From positions 248,001 through 312,000 of the forward strand of contig NZ_SMAJ01000002.1 of NCBI RefSeq assembly GCF_004346225.1: a stretch of 64,000 nt of DNA, read 5' to 3'. Position 1 is the first letter of the stretch, and each line of letters begins with the position of its first letter. The stretch is from Paralcaligenes ureilyticus. Lineage in GTDB: Bacteria; Pseudomonadota; Gammaproteobacteria; Burkholderiales; Burkholderiaceae_B. Below, piece by piece: positions 34,613 through 43,121 of this stretch. The notes beneath the pieces were generated by a model. The model searched no databases and had not been told where the DNA came from. It saw only the letters and a list, made by a program, of their open reading frames with translations. The translations under genes were made by a program, and so were the position numbers.

Positions 34613-35281
34613 GTGTATCATTGGGACTTCGGGGCACTTTGGCCATATCGCGATTTATTGCTGAACGGCCTTCTGTATACCCTCTTCTTTACGGTAGTCT
34701 GTGTTGCGCTTGGCCTGGCGATAGGCTTGGCGAGCGGTCTGGGCAGGCTATCGGGCAATATCCTGATTTCAGGCCCGATGCGCGGCTACGTAGAATTGTT
34801 TCGCTGCACTCCGGTTCTCGTTCAGCTAATCTGGTTTTATTATGCGTTGCCGGTTCTTTCCGGGATCCAGATATCACCCGCCATGGCCTCGGTATTGGCG
34901 CTATCTTTGTACGGCGGAGCCTTCTACTCGGAGATATTTCGCGCCGGCGTTGTATCCATCGACGCCGGTCAATCGGAAGCGGGCATGGCCATTGGTATGA
35001 CAAAACCCCAGATCATGCGCCGCGTTGTGCTTCCGCAAGCCTTCAAGCGCATGGTTCCTCCCCTGATGAGCCAATCGATTATGCAATTGAAGAATACCTC
35101 TCTTCTATCTGTACTGGCCATCCCCGACCTCTTATATCAAGGGCAAACGGCCGCGCACGATTTGTACCGGCCTCTCGAGTGTTATTCCATCGTCGCCATT
35201 TGCTATTTTGCCGTGCTTTTTCCAGCGACCATTTTTTCCAAACGGCTGGAAAACCGCCTCGCACAACAGGACAAGGGCTGA
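34613..35281 (+). CDS. Amino-acid ABC importer permease
   Basis: 222 residues from a GTG start with GGAG five bases upstream. Five or so helices and the His/Glu/Gln-type permease loop EAGMAIGMTKPQIMRRVVLPQA. Forms the channel of the importer whose binding protein is encoded at 31517. The ATPase gene follows after 1 bp. Confidence 0.92.
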   Translation: MYHWDFGALWPYRDLLLNGLLYTLFFTVVCVALGLAIGLASGLGRLSGNILISGPMRGYVELFRCTPVLVQLIWFYYALPVLSGIQISPAMASVLALSLYGGAFYSEIFRAGVVSIDAGQSEAGMAIGMTKPQIMRRVVLPQAFKRMVPPLMSQSIMQLKNTSLLSVLAIPDLLYQGQTAAHDLYRPLECYSIVAICYFAVLFPATIFSKRLENRLAQQDKG

Positions 35282-35282
35282 G

Positions 35283-36047
35283 ATGGCTGAATTCATGATC
35301 GAGATCGACCATCTGAGCAAACGTTTCGGCAACCAGGTTGTCCTTAAGGATATCTCGTTAAAAGTCGCGAAAAGCAATGTGGTAGCCATCATCGGGCCTT
35401 CAGGATCGGGCAAGTCCACGCTGCTGCGCTGCATTAATCTCTTGACCTGTCCCGACGGCGGGCAGATCCGGGTGGGCACACAGCACCTCAAATTCGACGG
35501 GACGACGTCCTGTATTCCCGCAGATCGAAAACTGGCAGAGTTCCGCTCGAACACCGGCATGGTTTTTCAGCACTTCAACCTTTTCCCGCATATGACGGCG
35601 ATCCAGAATGTGATGGAAGGAATGGTTACGGTTCGCAAGCAACCCAAGGCGATTGCCAGGGAGAAAGCCCTCGAACTATTGACTCGGGTCGGCCTGGCCG
35701 AGCGGGCAAACACCTATCCCGATAAATTGTCCGGCGGCCAGAAACAGCGTGTCGCGATCGCCCGGGCTTTGGCGCTGCAACCGCAAGTCATGCTGTTTGA
35801 CGAGGCAACGTCGGCGCTTGACCCCGAGTTGGTAGGCGAAGTGCTTTCGGTGATAAAACAATTGGCGGACGAGGGAATGACCATGATGCTAGTGACGCAC
35901 GAGATCGCCTTTGCCCGGGAGGTTGCGGACGAAGTGATTTTCATGCGCGACGGCGTCGTCGTGGAGTGCGGCCCGCCCGCGCAGGTGATTAGCGCGCCGC
36001 AACAGGCGGCGACGCAATCATTCCTGGCTCGTTTTAACGCATCTTGA
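35283..36047 (+). CDS. Amino-acid ABC importer ATP-binding protein (GlnQ type)
   Basis: 254 residues from ATG 35283, next to the permease TGA; a longer frame starting at 35208 would overlap the permease gene. Walker A GPSGSGKST, Q-loop MVFQHFNLFPHM, signature LSGGQKQR, Walker B VMLFDEATSALDPE and switch His in VTHEI are all intact. No TOBE domain, as usual for polar amino-acid importers. Confidence 0.95.
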   Translation: MAEFMIEIDHLSKRFGNQVVLKDISLKVAKSNVVAIIGPSGSGKSTLLRCINLLTCPDGGQIRVGTQHLKFDGTTSCIPADRKLAEFRSNTGMVFQHFNLFPHMTAIQNVMEGMVTVRKQPKAIAREKALELLTRVGLAERANTYPDKLSGGQKQRVAIARALALQPQVMLFDEATSALDPELVGEVLSVIKQLADEGMTMMLVTHEIAFAREVADEVIFMRDGVVVECGPPAQVISAPQQAATQSFLARFNAS

Positions 36048-36091
36048 CCAGATACTGCTCAAAACTTTTCGCAACCTCAGCCGGCCCGCGC

Positions 36092-36637
36092 CTACCCCAG
36101 CAAATCGCGCATATCGTCGGCGTGTTCTTCCTCGACGGCCATAATGCCGATCAGCATTTGCCGGGTCGTCGGGTCGGTATCGCCGATTTTTTCAATCATT
36201 TGCCGGTACGATTCGATAGCGACCCGTTCGGCGATCAGGTTTGCCTTGATCATGGCTTTGATGTCGGCAGAGTCATCGTATTCGGCGTGACTGCGCTGCG
36301 CCAGGCTTGCCGGGTTGAAATCGGGCTCGCCATTCAACTGAACGATGCGCTCGGCGATTTGATCGGCGTGGCCCTGCTCTTCGAGTGCATGCTGCAAGAA
36401 TTCGTCTTTAATCGGCATATTGACCAGGCCGTTTGCCGTGTAATAGTGCCTTTTGTAGCGCAACACACAGACGAGTTCGGTTGCCAGGGCGCTATTTAGC
36501 AAAGCCACGATTTCTTTGCGATTACCCTGATAGCCCGCCGTTACGGCGCCGTCGCTCATGTTTTTCGCGGCTTTTCGTATAGCGGAGGTGTTCAAAGGCG
36601 ATACATAGGATTGCGAAGATTTAGCTTTCGAGGCCAT
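36092..36637 (-). CDS. Ferritin-like (bacterioferritin/DPS-related) protein
   Basis: 181 residues. Four-helix bundle with di-iron type ligands: ALATELVCVLRYKRHYY, ALEEQGHADQIAERI, ANLIAERVAIESYRQMI and MAVEEEHADDMRDLL each supply Glu or ExxH residues. Proteins like this store iron or protect DNA from oxidants. Stand-alone gene upstream of a zinc exporter gene. Confidence 0.88.
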   Translation of the reverse strand: MASKAKSSQSYVSPLNTSAIRKAAKNMSDGAVTAGYQGNRKEIVALLNSALATELVCVLRYKRHYYTANGLVNMPIKDEFLQHALEEQGHADQIAERIVQLNGEPDFNPASLAQRSHAEYDDSADIKAMIKANLIAERVAIESYRQMIEKIGDTDPTTRQMLIGIMAVEEEHADDMRDLLG

Positions 36638-36772
36638 GGTTTTCCCTTGTTAAAAGCAATCTGCCTAAAAAACTTGCCGTCGCCCAAAGCTGCGGCATGT
36701 TCCGACTCGGCCAGTTTAGTACCTTGGCATACGCAGCAGGAGTGCAATATATTTCAAAATGCTTCGAATCCG

Positions 36773-37744
36773 TTAAAACGCCTTCGTATGCAGGACGCAC
36801 GCGTGGCGGGTCGTCCCCTGCTCCACCTGCAGCGTGCTATGCCCAATAGAAAATCGCTCTTTCACCGCACACATAATGGTGTCCAGGAAGATGTCGCCGG
36901 GGTAGCCCTCAGGCATCACCAGATGAACCGTCATTGCGCTTTCGGTGGTGCTCATGCCCCAGATGTGCAGGTCGTGCACATCTGTAACGCCCGGACATTG
37001 GCGCAAGTAGGCTTCGACGTCTGCTAGGTCGATATGTGCCGGGACAGCGCTTAATGCCAGTTGTACAGAATCACGCAAGAGACCCCAGGTGGCCACCACA
37101 ATCACCGCGACCACTACAAGGCTCACTACCGAATCCAGCCAGTTAAAACCCGTAAACAGCATTACGATGCCGGCCACGGCCACGCCCAGCGATATGGCAG
37201 CATCGGCGGCCATATGGAGATAGGCGCCCCGGATGTTGAGATCTTGCTTGCTACCCTTGACGAACAGCCACGCCGAAAAGCCATTGATGATCACTCCAAT
37301 GCCGGCAACCACCGTTACCGTCAGGCCGGCAACTTCGGGAGTCTGCGCAAGACGCTGTATCGCTTCCCACGCAATAGCACCCGACGCTATCAACAAGAAC
37401 ATGGCATTGGCCAAGGCCGCCAGGATCGAAGAACTGCGCAGGCCATAGGTAAAACGCCGGCTGGGTGCACGGCGAACGAGTATGGCCGCTCCCCAGGCCA
37501 GCAACAGACCCAGCACATCCGACAGATTATGTCCGGCATCGGCCATAAGAGCAGTCGAATTGGCGATGAAACCATAGACGAACTCGATTGCGACAAAGCC
37601 GGCGTTCAGCGCAATGGCTACAGCAAAGGAGCGGCCATGATTATTGGGATCGATCTGATGATGGTGAGCCCCGCCATGCGCATGTGCGCCATGGCCATGA
37701 CCGTGATGATCGTGGGCATGATGGGTCGCGTGCGAGGGTGCCAT
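36773..37744 (-). CDS. Cation diffusion facilitator (CzcD/ZitB-type Zn2+/Co2+ exporter)
   Basis: 323 residues from ATG 37744; an upstream in-frame ATG (37792) would run into a repeat region. N-terminal His-rich segment (HHAHDHHGHGHGAHAHGG), six helices with paired metal sites ALMADAGHNLSDVLG and YLHMAADAAISLG (HxxxD), and a cytoplasmic C-terminal domain (VTDVHDLHIWGMSTTESAMTVHLV). Exports zinc, cobalt or cadmium by proton antiport. Confidence 0.93.
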   Translation of the reverse strand: MAPSHATHHAHDHHGHGHGAHAHGGAHHHQIDPNNHGRSFAVAIALNAGFVAIEFVYGFIANSTALMADAGHNLSDVLGLLLAWGAAILVRRAPSRRFTYGLRSSSILAALANAMFLLIASGAIAWEAIQRLAQTPEVAGLTVTVVAGIGVIINGFSAWLFVKGSKQDLNIRGAYLHMAADAAISLGVAVAGIVMLFTGFNWLDSVVSLVVVAVIVVATWGLLRDSVQLALSAVPAHIDLADVEAYLRQCPGVTDVHDLHIWGMSTTESAMTVHLVMPEGYPGDIFLDTIMCAVKERFSIGHSTLQVEQGTTRHACVLHTKAF

Positions 37745-38048
37745 TGATATGCATCCGTATAGGTTCGGTAGCCCATTGTAGTGGCACTGCATTTATCTAT
37801 GTAGCGGCACCCCTTGTGGGTGCCATCATCCGCAAAAATTATCGACTGCATCGGATTCTTACAATACTATAATCCCGCACGGCGAAATAGTGCCGTGGAC
37901 GCGGTAAAAGCCCACAATAAAAATGGCGGCTCGCAATCCGATCTCCGCTCCCGGAGGTCTCCAAAGGGGGAAAAGAGGCTACTCATCGCCTTGGCTTTTT
38001 TTATAAAACCGAAATTGCGTAGTTTCCTACAATTATCTGGAGCGAGAC
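37745..38048. other. 304-bp intergenic region
   Basis: Divergent promoter region of the CDF gene and the MFS gene. It holds one REP unit (37800-37824) and a long leader before the MFS gene with a small CTCCG/CGGAG hairpin near 37945 and a T-run at about 37999-38005. No gene or known riboswitch could be recognised. Confidence 0.5.
37800..37824 (+). repeat. REP hairpin (single, canonical)
   Basis: GTAG foot plus perfect GGCACCC/GGGTGCC stem. A weak partial copy may precede it near 37777. Confidence 0.85.
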
Positions 38049-39362
38049 ATGTCGTATAACCCGGGCATCACTGCAGCGCCTGTTGACAGTAATCCGTCCT
38101 TCGTAGAAGCGACTTATTCCAAAGTAACCCTGCGTTTGCTTCCCCTGCTGTTTCTTTGCTATGTGGCGTCCTATCTGGACCGCGTCAATGTGGGCTTTGC
38201 CAAGCTGGAAATGCTGAACGACCTGAAATTCAGCGAAACGGTTTACGGCTTTGGCGCAGGTATTTTCTTTCTCGGGTATTTTCTCTTCGAAGTGCCCAGC
38301 AATGTCATTTTGCACAAGGTCGGCGCACGAATCTGGATTGCCCGCATCATGATTACCTGGGGGCTGATTTCGGGCGCGACAATTTTCGTTACGACGCCGG
38401 AAATGTTCTATGTGATGCGTTTTTTACTCGGCGTGGCGGAAGCCGGGTTTTTCCCAGGCGTGATCTTGTATCTGACCTACTGGTATCCATCACATCGCCG
38501 CGGCAACATTACCGCCCTGTTTCTGACTGCCGTCGCCTTGTCGGGCGTCATCGGCGGCCTGCTTTCGGGGTGGATATTGCACTCGATGTCGGACGTCTAT
38601 GGGCTGGCCGGCTGGCAGTGGATATTTATCCTCGAAGCGATTCCATCGCTAGTGCTGGGCCTGTTCATCATTTTCTACCTGAAAGACCGGATTCGCGATG
38701 CTCACTGGCTGAACGAGGAAGAAAAGCAGTTGCTTGAAGCCCAAGTGCAATCGGAAGCCGGCCAAAAGCAAAGCGTGTCGATGAGCCAGATGCTGGCCAA
38801 CCCGAAGGTTTGGTTAAGCGCCGTTATCTATTTCTGTTTTGTGATGGGCTTGTACGGTGTGGGCTTCTGGCTGCCGACCATCATCAAGGCAACGGGCGTG
38901 AAGGACCCTCTGAATATCGGCATTTTATCGGCCATACCCTACGCCGCCGCTGCCGTGGCAATGGTTTTGGTCGCGCGCAGTTCGGACAAGCATCTGGAAC
39001 GTCGCTGGCATGTAGCGATTTCGGCGTTCGTAGGCTGCGCCGGCCTCGTGTTGAGCACGGTATACAGCCACAATACCCTGCTGGCCATGATATGCCTGAC
39101 CGTGGCGACCATGGGCACCATGGCCACGCTACCGTTGTTCTGGAGCCTGCCCACCTCGTTCCTGGGCGGCACAGCCGCAGCTGCCGGAATTGCACTGATC
39201 AACTCATTGGGCAATTTATCCGGGTTCGTCAGTCCGTCGCTAATCGGTTGGCTCAAGGACCTGACCCAAAGCACCAACTCGGGCATGTTTGTGCTGGCGG
39301 CCTGTTTGCTGCTGGGCGGGCTGCTTACCTTGACGGTGCCGGCGAGATTGGTCAATAAGTAG
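38049..39362 (+). CDS. MFS transporter, anion:cation symporter family
   Basis: 437 residues, twelve predicted helices. SYLDRVNVGFAKLEM after helix 1 and the GVAEAGFFPGVILYLTYWYP segment identify the ACS branch (tartrate, gallate/4-hydroxybenzoate, phthalate type). GGAG lies 6 bases before the ATG. Given the RraA aldolase and GalB-like hydratase next door, uptake of an aromatic acid or of a dicarboxylate is the best guess (inference). Confidence 0.9.
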   Translation: MSYNPGITAAPVDSNPSFVEATYSKVTLRLLPLLFLCYVASYLDRVNVGFAKLEMLNDLKFSETVYGFGAGIFFLGYFLFEVPSNVILHKVGARIWIARIMITWGLISGATIFVTTPEMFYVMRFLLGVAEAGFFPGVILYLTYWYPSHRRGNITALFLTAVALSGVIGGLLSGWILHSMSDVYGLAGWQWIFILEAIPSLVLGLFIIFYLKDRIRDAHWLNEEEKQLLEAQVQSEAGQKQSVSMSQMLANPKVWLSAVIYFCFVMGLYGVGFWLPTIIKATGVKDPLNIGILSAIPYAAAAVAMVLVARSSDKHLERRWHVAISAFVGCAGLVLSTVYSHNTLLAMICLTVATMGTMATLPLFWSLPTSFLGGTAAAAGIALINSLGNLSGFVSPSLIGWLKDLTQSTNSGMFVLAACLLLGGLLTLTVPARLVNK

Positions 39363-39389
39363 AAATGGGTCGATCTGCGGCCATGGAAT

Positions 39390-39457
39390 GGCACCCACAA
39401 GGGGTGCCGCTACAGAACCTATCGGTGAATCATGTAGCGGCACCCCTTGTGGGTGCC
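39390..39457. repeat. REPIN (inverted REP pair, canonical)
   Basis: 39390-39414 (minus) and 39433-39457 (plus), both perfect canonical units, 68 bp overall, between two convergent genes. Confidence 0.9.
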
Positions 39458-39473
39458 ATACGCCACAGGCACG

Positions 39474-39498
39474 TTTAGCGGTAGCCCTTGTGACTGCC
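39474..39498 (+). repeat. REP hairpin (degenerate)
   Basis: Stem GGTAGCC / GACTGCC with one mismatch and TTAG instead of GTAG foot; 16 bp after the canonical pair at 39390-39457. Confidence 0.6.
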
Positions 39499-39506
39499 AC
39501 CTCCGC

Positions 39507-40208
39507 CTATTTACCAGAAAACTCAGCCATCAATTGTTCAAGGCTTTTGTCGACCGGCAATGCGCCAATGTCTTTCAAAGAGCCTTCCAGCCAGCTGTAT
39601 ATCAACCGGCCCTCGGAGATATCCAGCAAGCGTTTGCGTTCGACGTCGATCTTTTTTTGCGCATCGGCCAAAACTTGTTCCACGCTTGCCTTGGCAATAA
39701 CCACCACACCATCCGCATCACCCACGATGATATCCCCCGGCTCTACAGCGACGCCGCCGGCCGATATCGGATACCCAATGCGGCCGCCATTTCGTTTTGT
39801 CGGACCGTTTGGATTGGATGCGCACGCAAATACCGGAAATTTACCCGACATTAATTCCGCTACATCGCGCACCGCTCCATCAATGACAACGCCGGCCACG
39901 CCCGCCGCCTTGGCGTGCGCGCACATCAATTCACCCATGAGTGCGGAGGTGGTGTTGGCTTTACCATCGACAACAATAACATCGCCGGGTTGTGCCAGAG
40001 CCAACGCGGCATGAATCATCAAATTATCGCCAGGCCGCACTTCAACCGTGAATGCCGATCCGCAAACCCGCATCGTCGGCGCCAAAGGTTTGATTCGGCC
40101 ATCGAGGCCTCCCCGCCGGTTTGCCACATCGGCCAGGATCGAAGAAGCTATTTGCCCGACTCCGGCAATCTGTTCTTTTGTCACCCGGCTAAACGTACTG
40201 TTGATCAT
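39507..40208 (-). CDS. RraA-family aldolase (4-carboxy-4-hydroxy-2-oxoadipate aldolase type)
   Basis: 233 residues. RraA/HMG aldolase fold with VRPGDNLMIHAALALAQPGDVIVVDG, VIDGAVRDV and GDIIVGDADGVVVI. In its metabolic branch the enzyme cleaves 4-carboxy-4-hydroxy-2-oxoadipate to pyruvate and oxaloacetate. The preceding co-directional gene encodes a GalB-like hydratase that would make this substrate, supporting the assignment over RNase E regulator RraA. Gap to that gene is 64 bp. Confidence 0.85.
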   Translation of the reverse strand: MINSTFSRVTKEQIAGVGQIASSILADVANRRGGLDGRIKPLAPTMRVCGSAFTVEVRPGDNLMIHAALALAQPGDVIVVDGKANTTSALMGELMCAHAKAAGVAGVVIDGAVRDVAELMSGKFPVFACASNPNGPTKRNGGRIGYPISAGGVAVEPGDIIVGDADGVVVIAKASVEQVLADAQKKIDVERKRLLDISEGRLIYSWLEGSLKDIGALPVDKSLEQLMAEFSGK

Positions 40209-40272
40209 GCTTGGGCCTCTTGTTCAATTAGCGCCTCTAAAGGCAAGTCTCGCCCGCTGCTGGCTGCTCACA

Positions 40273-40992
40273 CTAGAGCAGATCATCGGCAACGCGCGGA
40301 TAAACACACTGGAAACATTCCGCATATTTGATTTTTTTATTGGAATTGCGAGACGCCTGCACACCTCGCTGCAAGCCAACGCGAGTGTAATAGTCCCACA
40401 AGTGTTCTTGTGCACCCATCACCTGGAAAGCGTTGTACTTTTTTTCCCAGACAGGTGAAATATCCAAAAACAGCTCAGGCTTCCATTCACACTGCTCCGG
40501 TTGATGGGGTTCAAACAAAAAAACCGGAGGAGCCCCAATAACCGATTGGCCCGGATTATGGCCATGCGCTTGCGCGATGATCCGTGCTTCCAGCGCCAGG
40601 TGGTTCGCTAAAGGATGATCGAAGTTATAGGGATCCTTGAATGAATGCGTCAAAACAAATTCCGGATTCAATTCGCGATAAGCGTCAACGATCTTGAATA
40701 AAGAGTCGTCGCCCACGCGCAACGGATAATCGCCACAGTCAAGAAAAGACACGCTGGCGCCCAGTATTTCAGCAGCTCCCTCGGATTCCTCTTTGCGCGC
40801 CTGCTTCACCGTTTCGAGGGACATGTTCCCCTGCTTCCACAACTTGGCCGATTCTCCGCGCTCGCCGAAAGATAGGCAAAGAATATGCACCTTCCACCCG
40901 CGTTCAACGTACAAAGCAATCGTACCGCCCGCCCGCCAAACAAAATCGGCGGAATGGGCGCTAACAATAAGAGCATTTTTCTGATTCATCAA
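40273..40992 (-). CDS. PIG-L-family protein, 4-oxalomesaconate hydratase (GalB) type
   Basis: 239 residues. PIG-L/LmbE fold with metal site SAHSADFVWRAGG (His13, Asp16) and FDHPLANH. The AHSAD form, instead of the AHPDD usual in sugar deacetylases, resembles the hydratase branch characterised in gallate degradation. With the RraA-type aldolase downstream this gives the last two steps of gallate or protocatechuate 4,5-cleavage. A deacetylase role cannot be excluded from sequence alone. Confidence 0.8.
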   Translation of the reverse strand: MMNQKNALIVSAHSADFVWRAGGTIALYVERGWKVHILCLSFGERGESAKLWKQGNMSLETVKQARKEESEGAAEILGASVSFLDCGDYPLRVGDDSLFKIVDAYRELNPEFVLTHSFKDPYNFDHPLANHLALEARIIAQAHGHNPGQSVIGAPPVFLFEPHQPEQCEWKPELFLDISPVWEKKYNAFQVMGAQEHLWDYYTRVGLQRGVQASRNSNKKIKYAECFQCVYPRVADDLL

Positions 40993-41022
40993 CTCATCCC
41001 AAATACTTCACCGCAGACACAC

Positions 41023-41239
41023 TCAGTCAGCTTTGATGCCGGCCGCTTTGATGACCTGTGTCAGGACCGTGGTTTCTTTATTCAAAAAGGCGCCAAATTC
41101 CGCAGGTGTTCCCGGCAACGGCATTGGACACCGTATAAAGCTCAGGGTAGCTCGACGCCAGAACAGTTTGAGGAGACGTAACGCCAATTACGGCTGCCGC
41201 GGTGACTATAAGAGCTGCGAGCAGCTTGGATCGTTTCAT
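41023..41239 (-). pseudogene. Bug/TctC-type periplasmic receptor gene, internally deleted and frameshifted
   Basis: ATG 41239 follows GAGGAGG and opens a clean signal peptide (MKRSKLLAALIVTAAAVIGV, cleavage near VLASSYP). After about 45 residues the frame departs; in another frame the sequence continues PGTPAEFGAFLNKETTVLTQ then VIKAAGIKAD and stop, the usual C-terminus of tripartite tricarboxylate transporter receptors. About 72 codons remain of a family of about 320 residues. It sits first in the strand order before the GalB-like and aldolase genes. Confidence 0.8.
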
Positions 41240-41345
41240 GGATTGACCTCCTCATATTGATGCATTGATCCGATAAGTTTGGAGCCAGGTACTTATATGG
41301 TCAAATACTATTTCAACCTCATATTTATATGTTTTTCGACTAACT

Positions 41346-42245
41346 ATGGATTTCAGACAGCTCAATTACTTTGTGGCCGTAGCGCAAGAACTTAGCTTCA
41401 GCCGCGCGGCACAAAGGCTGCACATTAGCCAGCCGCCGCTCAGTCAACAAATAAAGTTGTTGGAGGAAAATCTGGGCGTTTTGCTGTTTGACCGTACCCG
41501 CCGCTCAGTTGAATTAACCCATGCAGGATCGCTGTTTTACGAACAGGCGACCGCCATCCTTAAACAATATGCTGCGGCAAAGGAGCTATGTGCCTGGTCC
41601 TCGGACGGCAGAGCGGGCAAGTTGAGAATAGCTTTTACCGCTTCAGTGCCTATTTTTGAAGAATTTCCGCGGCTGATTCAAAGCTTCCGTACTGCGTACC
41701 CAGGCATCGAAATGGATTTATTACATCTATCGACCGGAGAGCAGCTTGTCGCGCTGGGCGAAAAACAAATCGATGTCGGATTCTTAAGGCCATCACTCGA
41801 TTTTCACGCACCGCCCTCCATCGAAGCGCTTGATCTCTGGCATGATGAACTTAGGCTTGCGGTTGCCAAGAACCACCCCGTTGCCACAGAAAATATAGGA
41901 GTCAAACTTGGCAACCTTGCTCAGGAAGACTTTATTTTGTTTCCGCAAGCGCTGGGCTGCGGCCTGTTCGAACACATCACGGCCATCACTGCCCGGGCAG
42001 GATTTTCGCCGCACATCGTCCAGGAAGTCCGTGAAAACAGCACGACGCTGGCACTTGTCGCCGCCGGGCTGGGGGTTTCTATCGTGCCAAGCACCTACTC
42101 GTACACCAAGCCACCGGGGGTAGAGTTAAAAAAAATCGAAGATGCGGACACAAAATCGAAAATCGTTTTGGCGTCAGCCAGAGACCATGAAACGGCATCC
42201 CTGAAGCTTTTTCTGAAACATGCCCAGGATTTCCTCGCATTGTAA
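41346..42245 (+). CDS. LysR-family transcriptional regulator
   Basis: 299 residues. N-terminal winged helix MDFRQLNYFVAVAQELSFSR with SRAAQRLHISQPPLSQQIKLLE, then the two-lobed effector domain. Divergent from the receptor remnant/hydratase/aldolase genes, 106 bp away, so it likely controls them and possibly the MFS gene. Effector unknown; a catabolic intermediate is typical. Confidence 0.93.
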   Translation: MDFRQLNYFVAVAQELSFSRAAQRLHISQPPLSQQIKLLEENLGVLLFDRTRRSVELTHAGSLFYEQATAILKQYAAAKELCAWSSDGRAGKLRIAFTASVPIFEEFPRLIQSFRTAYPGIEMDLLHLSTGEQLVALGEKQIDVGFLRPSLDFHAPPSIEALDLWHDELRLAVAKNHPVATENIGVKLGNLAQEDFILFPQALGCGLFEHITAITARAGFSPHIVQEVRENSTTLALVAAGLGVSIVPSTYSYTKPPGVELKKIEDADTKSKIVLASARDHETASLKLFLKHAQDFLAL

Positions 42246-42300
42246 TGTCATGGACATAATGAATCGGTACAATCCCGCAACGTAATAATTGGTTCCATCC

Positions 42301-43116
42301 ATGACCCTTCTTCAAACCATCCTCCTTGCCATCGTACAAGGCATTAGCGAGCTTTTTCCCATTTCCAGCGTGGCTCACGCCGTGCTGACCCCGTGGGCCT
42401 TCGGCTGGACGTTGACTCCGGAGTTTCTCAAGGTGCATTTCCTGCCCGTTGTTGTGCTCCTGCATCTTGGCACCGCCGTTGCACTGCTGCTGTATTTTCG
42501 CAAAGACTGGATCGCCTATGCACGCAGCCTGCTTGGCGGTAAAGACCTGATGGCGCGTCGCGAACTGCTGCTGGTGGTCGTTGGAACGGTGCCGGCAGCA
42601 GCGCTGGGATTTATCTTCGAAAAAATGCTCAAAGGCATATTCGCCAACGTCGCCTTTGCCGCAACCTTTCTTATCATCAACGGGTTCATCTTGTACATTG
42701 GTGAAAAGGCGCGCCATCGCGGGACCAAGGAATTGGCCGAGCTGAGCATTCCCCAGGCTCTGGGCGTGGGGTTTGCGCAATCGCTCGCGCTGATTCCTGG
42801 TTTTTCACGCTCGGGCGCCAGCATGGTCGCTGGATTCTGGGCTGGCCTGAGCCACGGCGCCGCGGCCCGTTTTTCGATGCTGCTGGCCACCCCGATTATT
42901 GTCGGCGCGAGCGTACTGGAAATCCCTAAACTTGCGCATCAAGCCGATGCGGCCACTTTTCAGACTGCTGTAGTCGGCGGCGTTGTGGCCGGCATCGTGG
43001 CCTATCTAAGCGTCTGTATTTTGATGAGCTGGTTCAAGCGCAACGAGATCAATGCCATGCGGCCATTCGCGATTTATTGCTGGGTGGTCGGCGCCCTGGT
43101 GCTGTTCTTTCATTAG
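42301..43116 (+). CDS. uppP: Undecaprenyl-diphosphatase UppP (BacA)
   Basis: 271 residues from ATG 42301. Membrane protein with IVQGISELFPISSVAHAVL (catalytic Glu region) and PGFSRSGASMVAGFWAGLSH (Ser/Arg motif). Recycles undecaprenyl diphosphate for peptidoglycan synthesis and gives bacitracin resistance. The first motif reads ELFPISSVAH where the family has E(F/W)LP(V/I)SSSGH, a slight divergence. A MITE-like element begins five bases after the stop. Confidence 0.92.
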   Translation: MTLLQTILLAIVQGISELFPISSVAHAVLTPWAFGWTLTPEFLKVHFLPVVVLLHLGTAVALLLYFRKDWIAYARSLLGGKDLMARRELLLVVVGTVPAAALGFIFEKMLKGIFANVAFAATFLIINGFILYIGEKARHRGTKELAELSIPQALGVGFAQSLALIPGFSRSGASMVAGFWAGLSHGAAARFSMLLATPIIVGASVLEIPKLAHQADAATFQTAVVGGVVAGIVAYLSVCILMSWFKRNEINAMRPFAIYCWVVGALVLFFH

Positions 43117-43121
43117 GACGC

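Noticed and set aside
37986-38010. Possible intrinsic terminator or attenuator in the leader of the MFS gene at 38049
   Set aside because: A T-run is present but the preceding stem is only about four base pairs.
39507-40208. Ribonuclease E regulator RraA
   Set aside because: Length (233 residues) and linkage to a GalB-like gene favour the aldolase branch.
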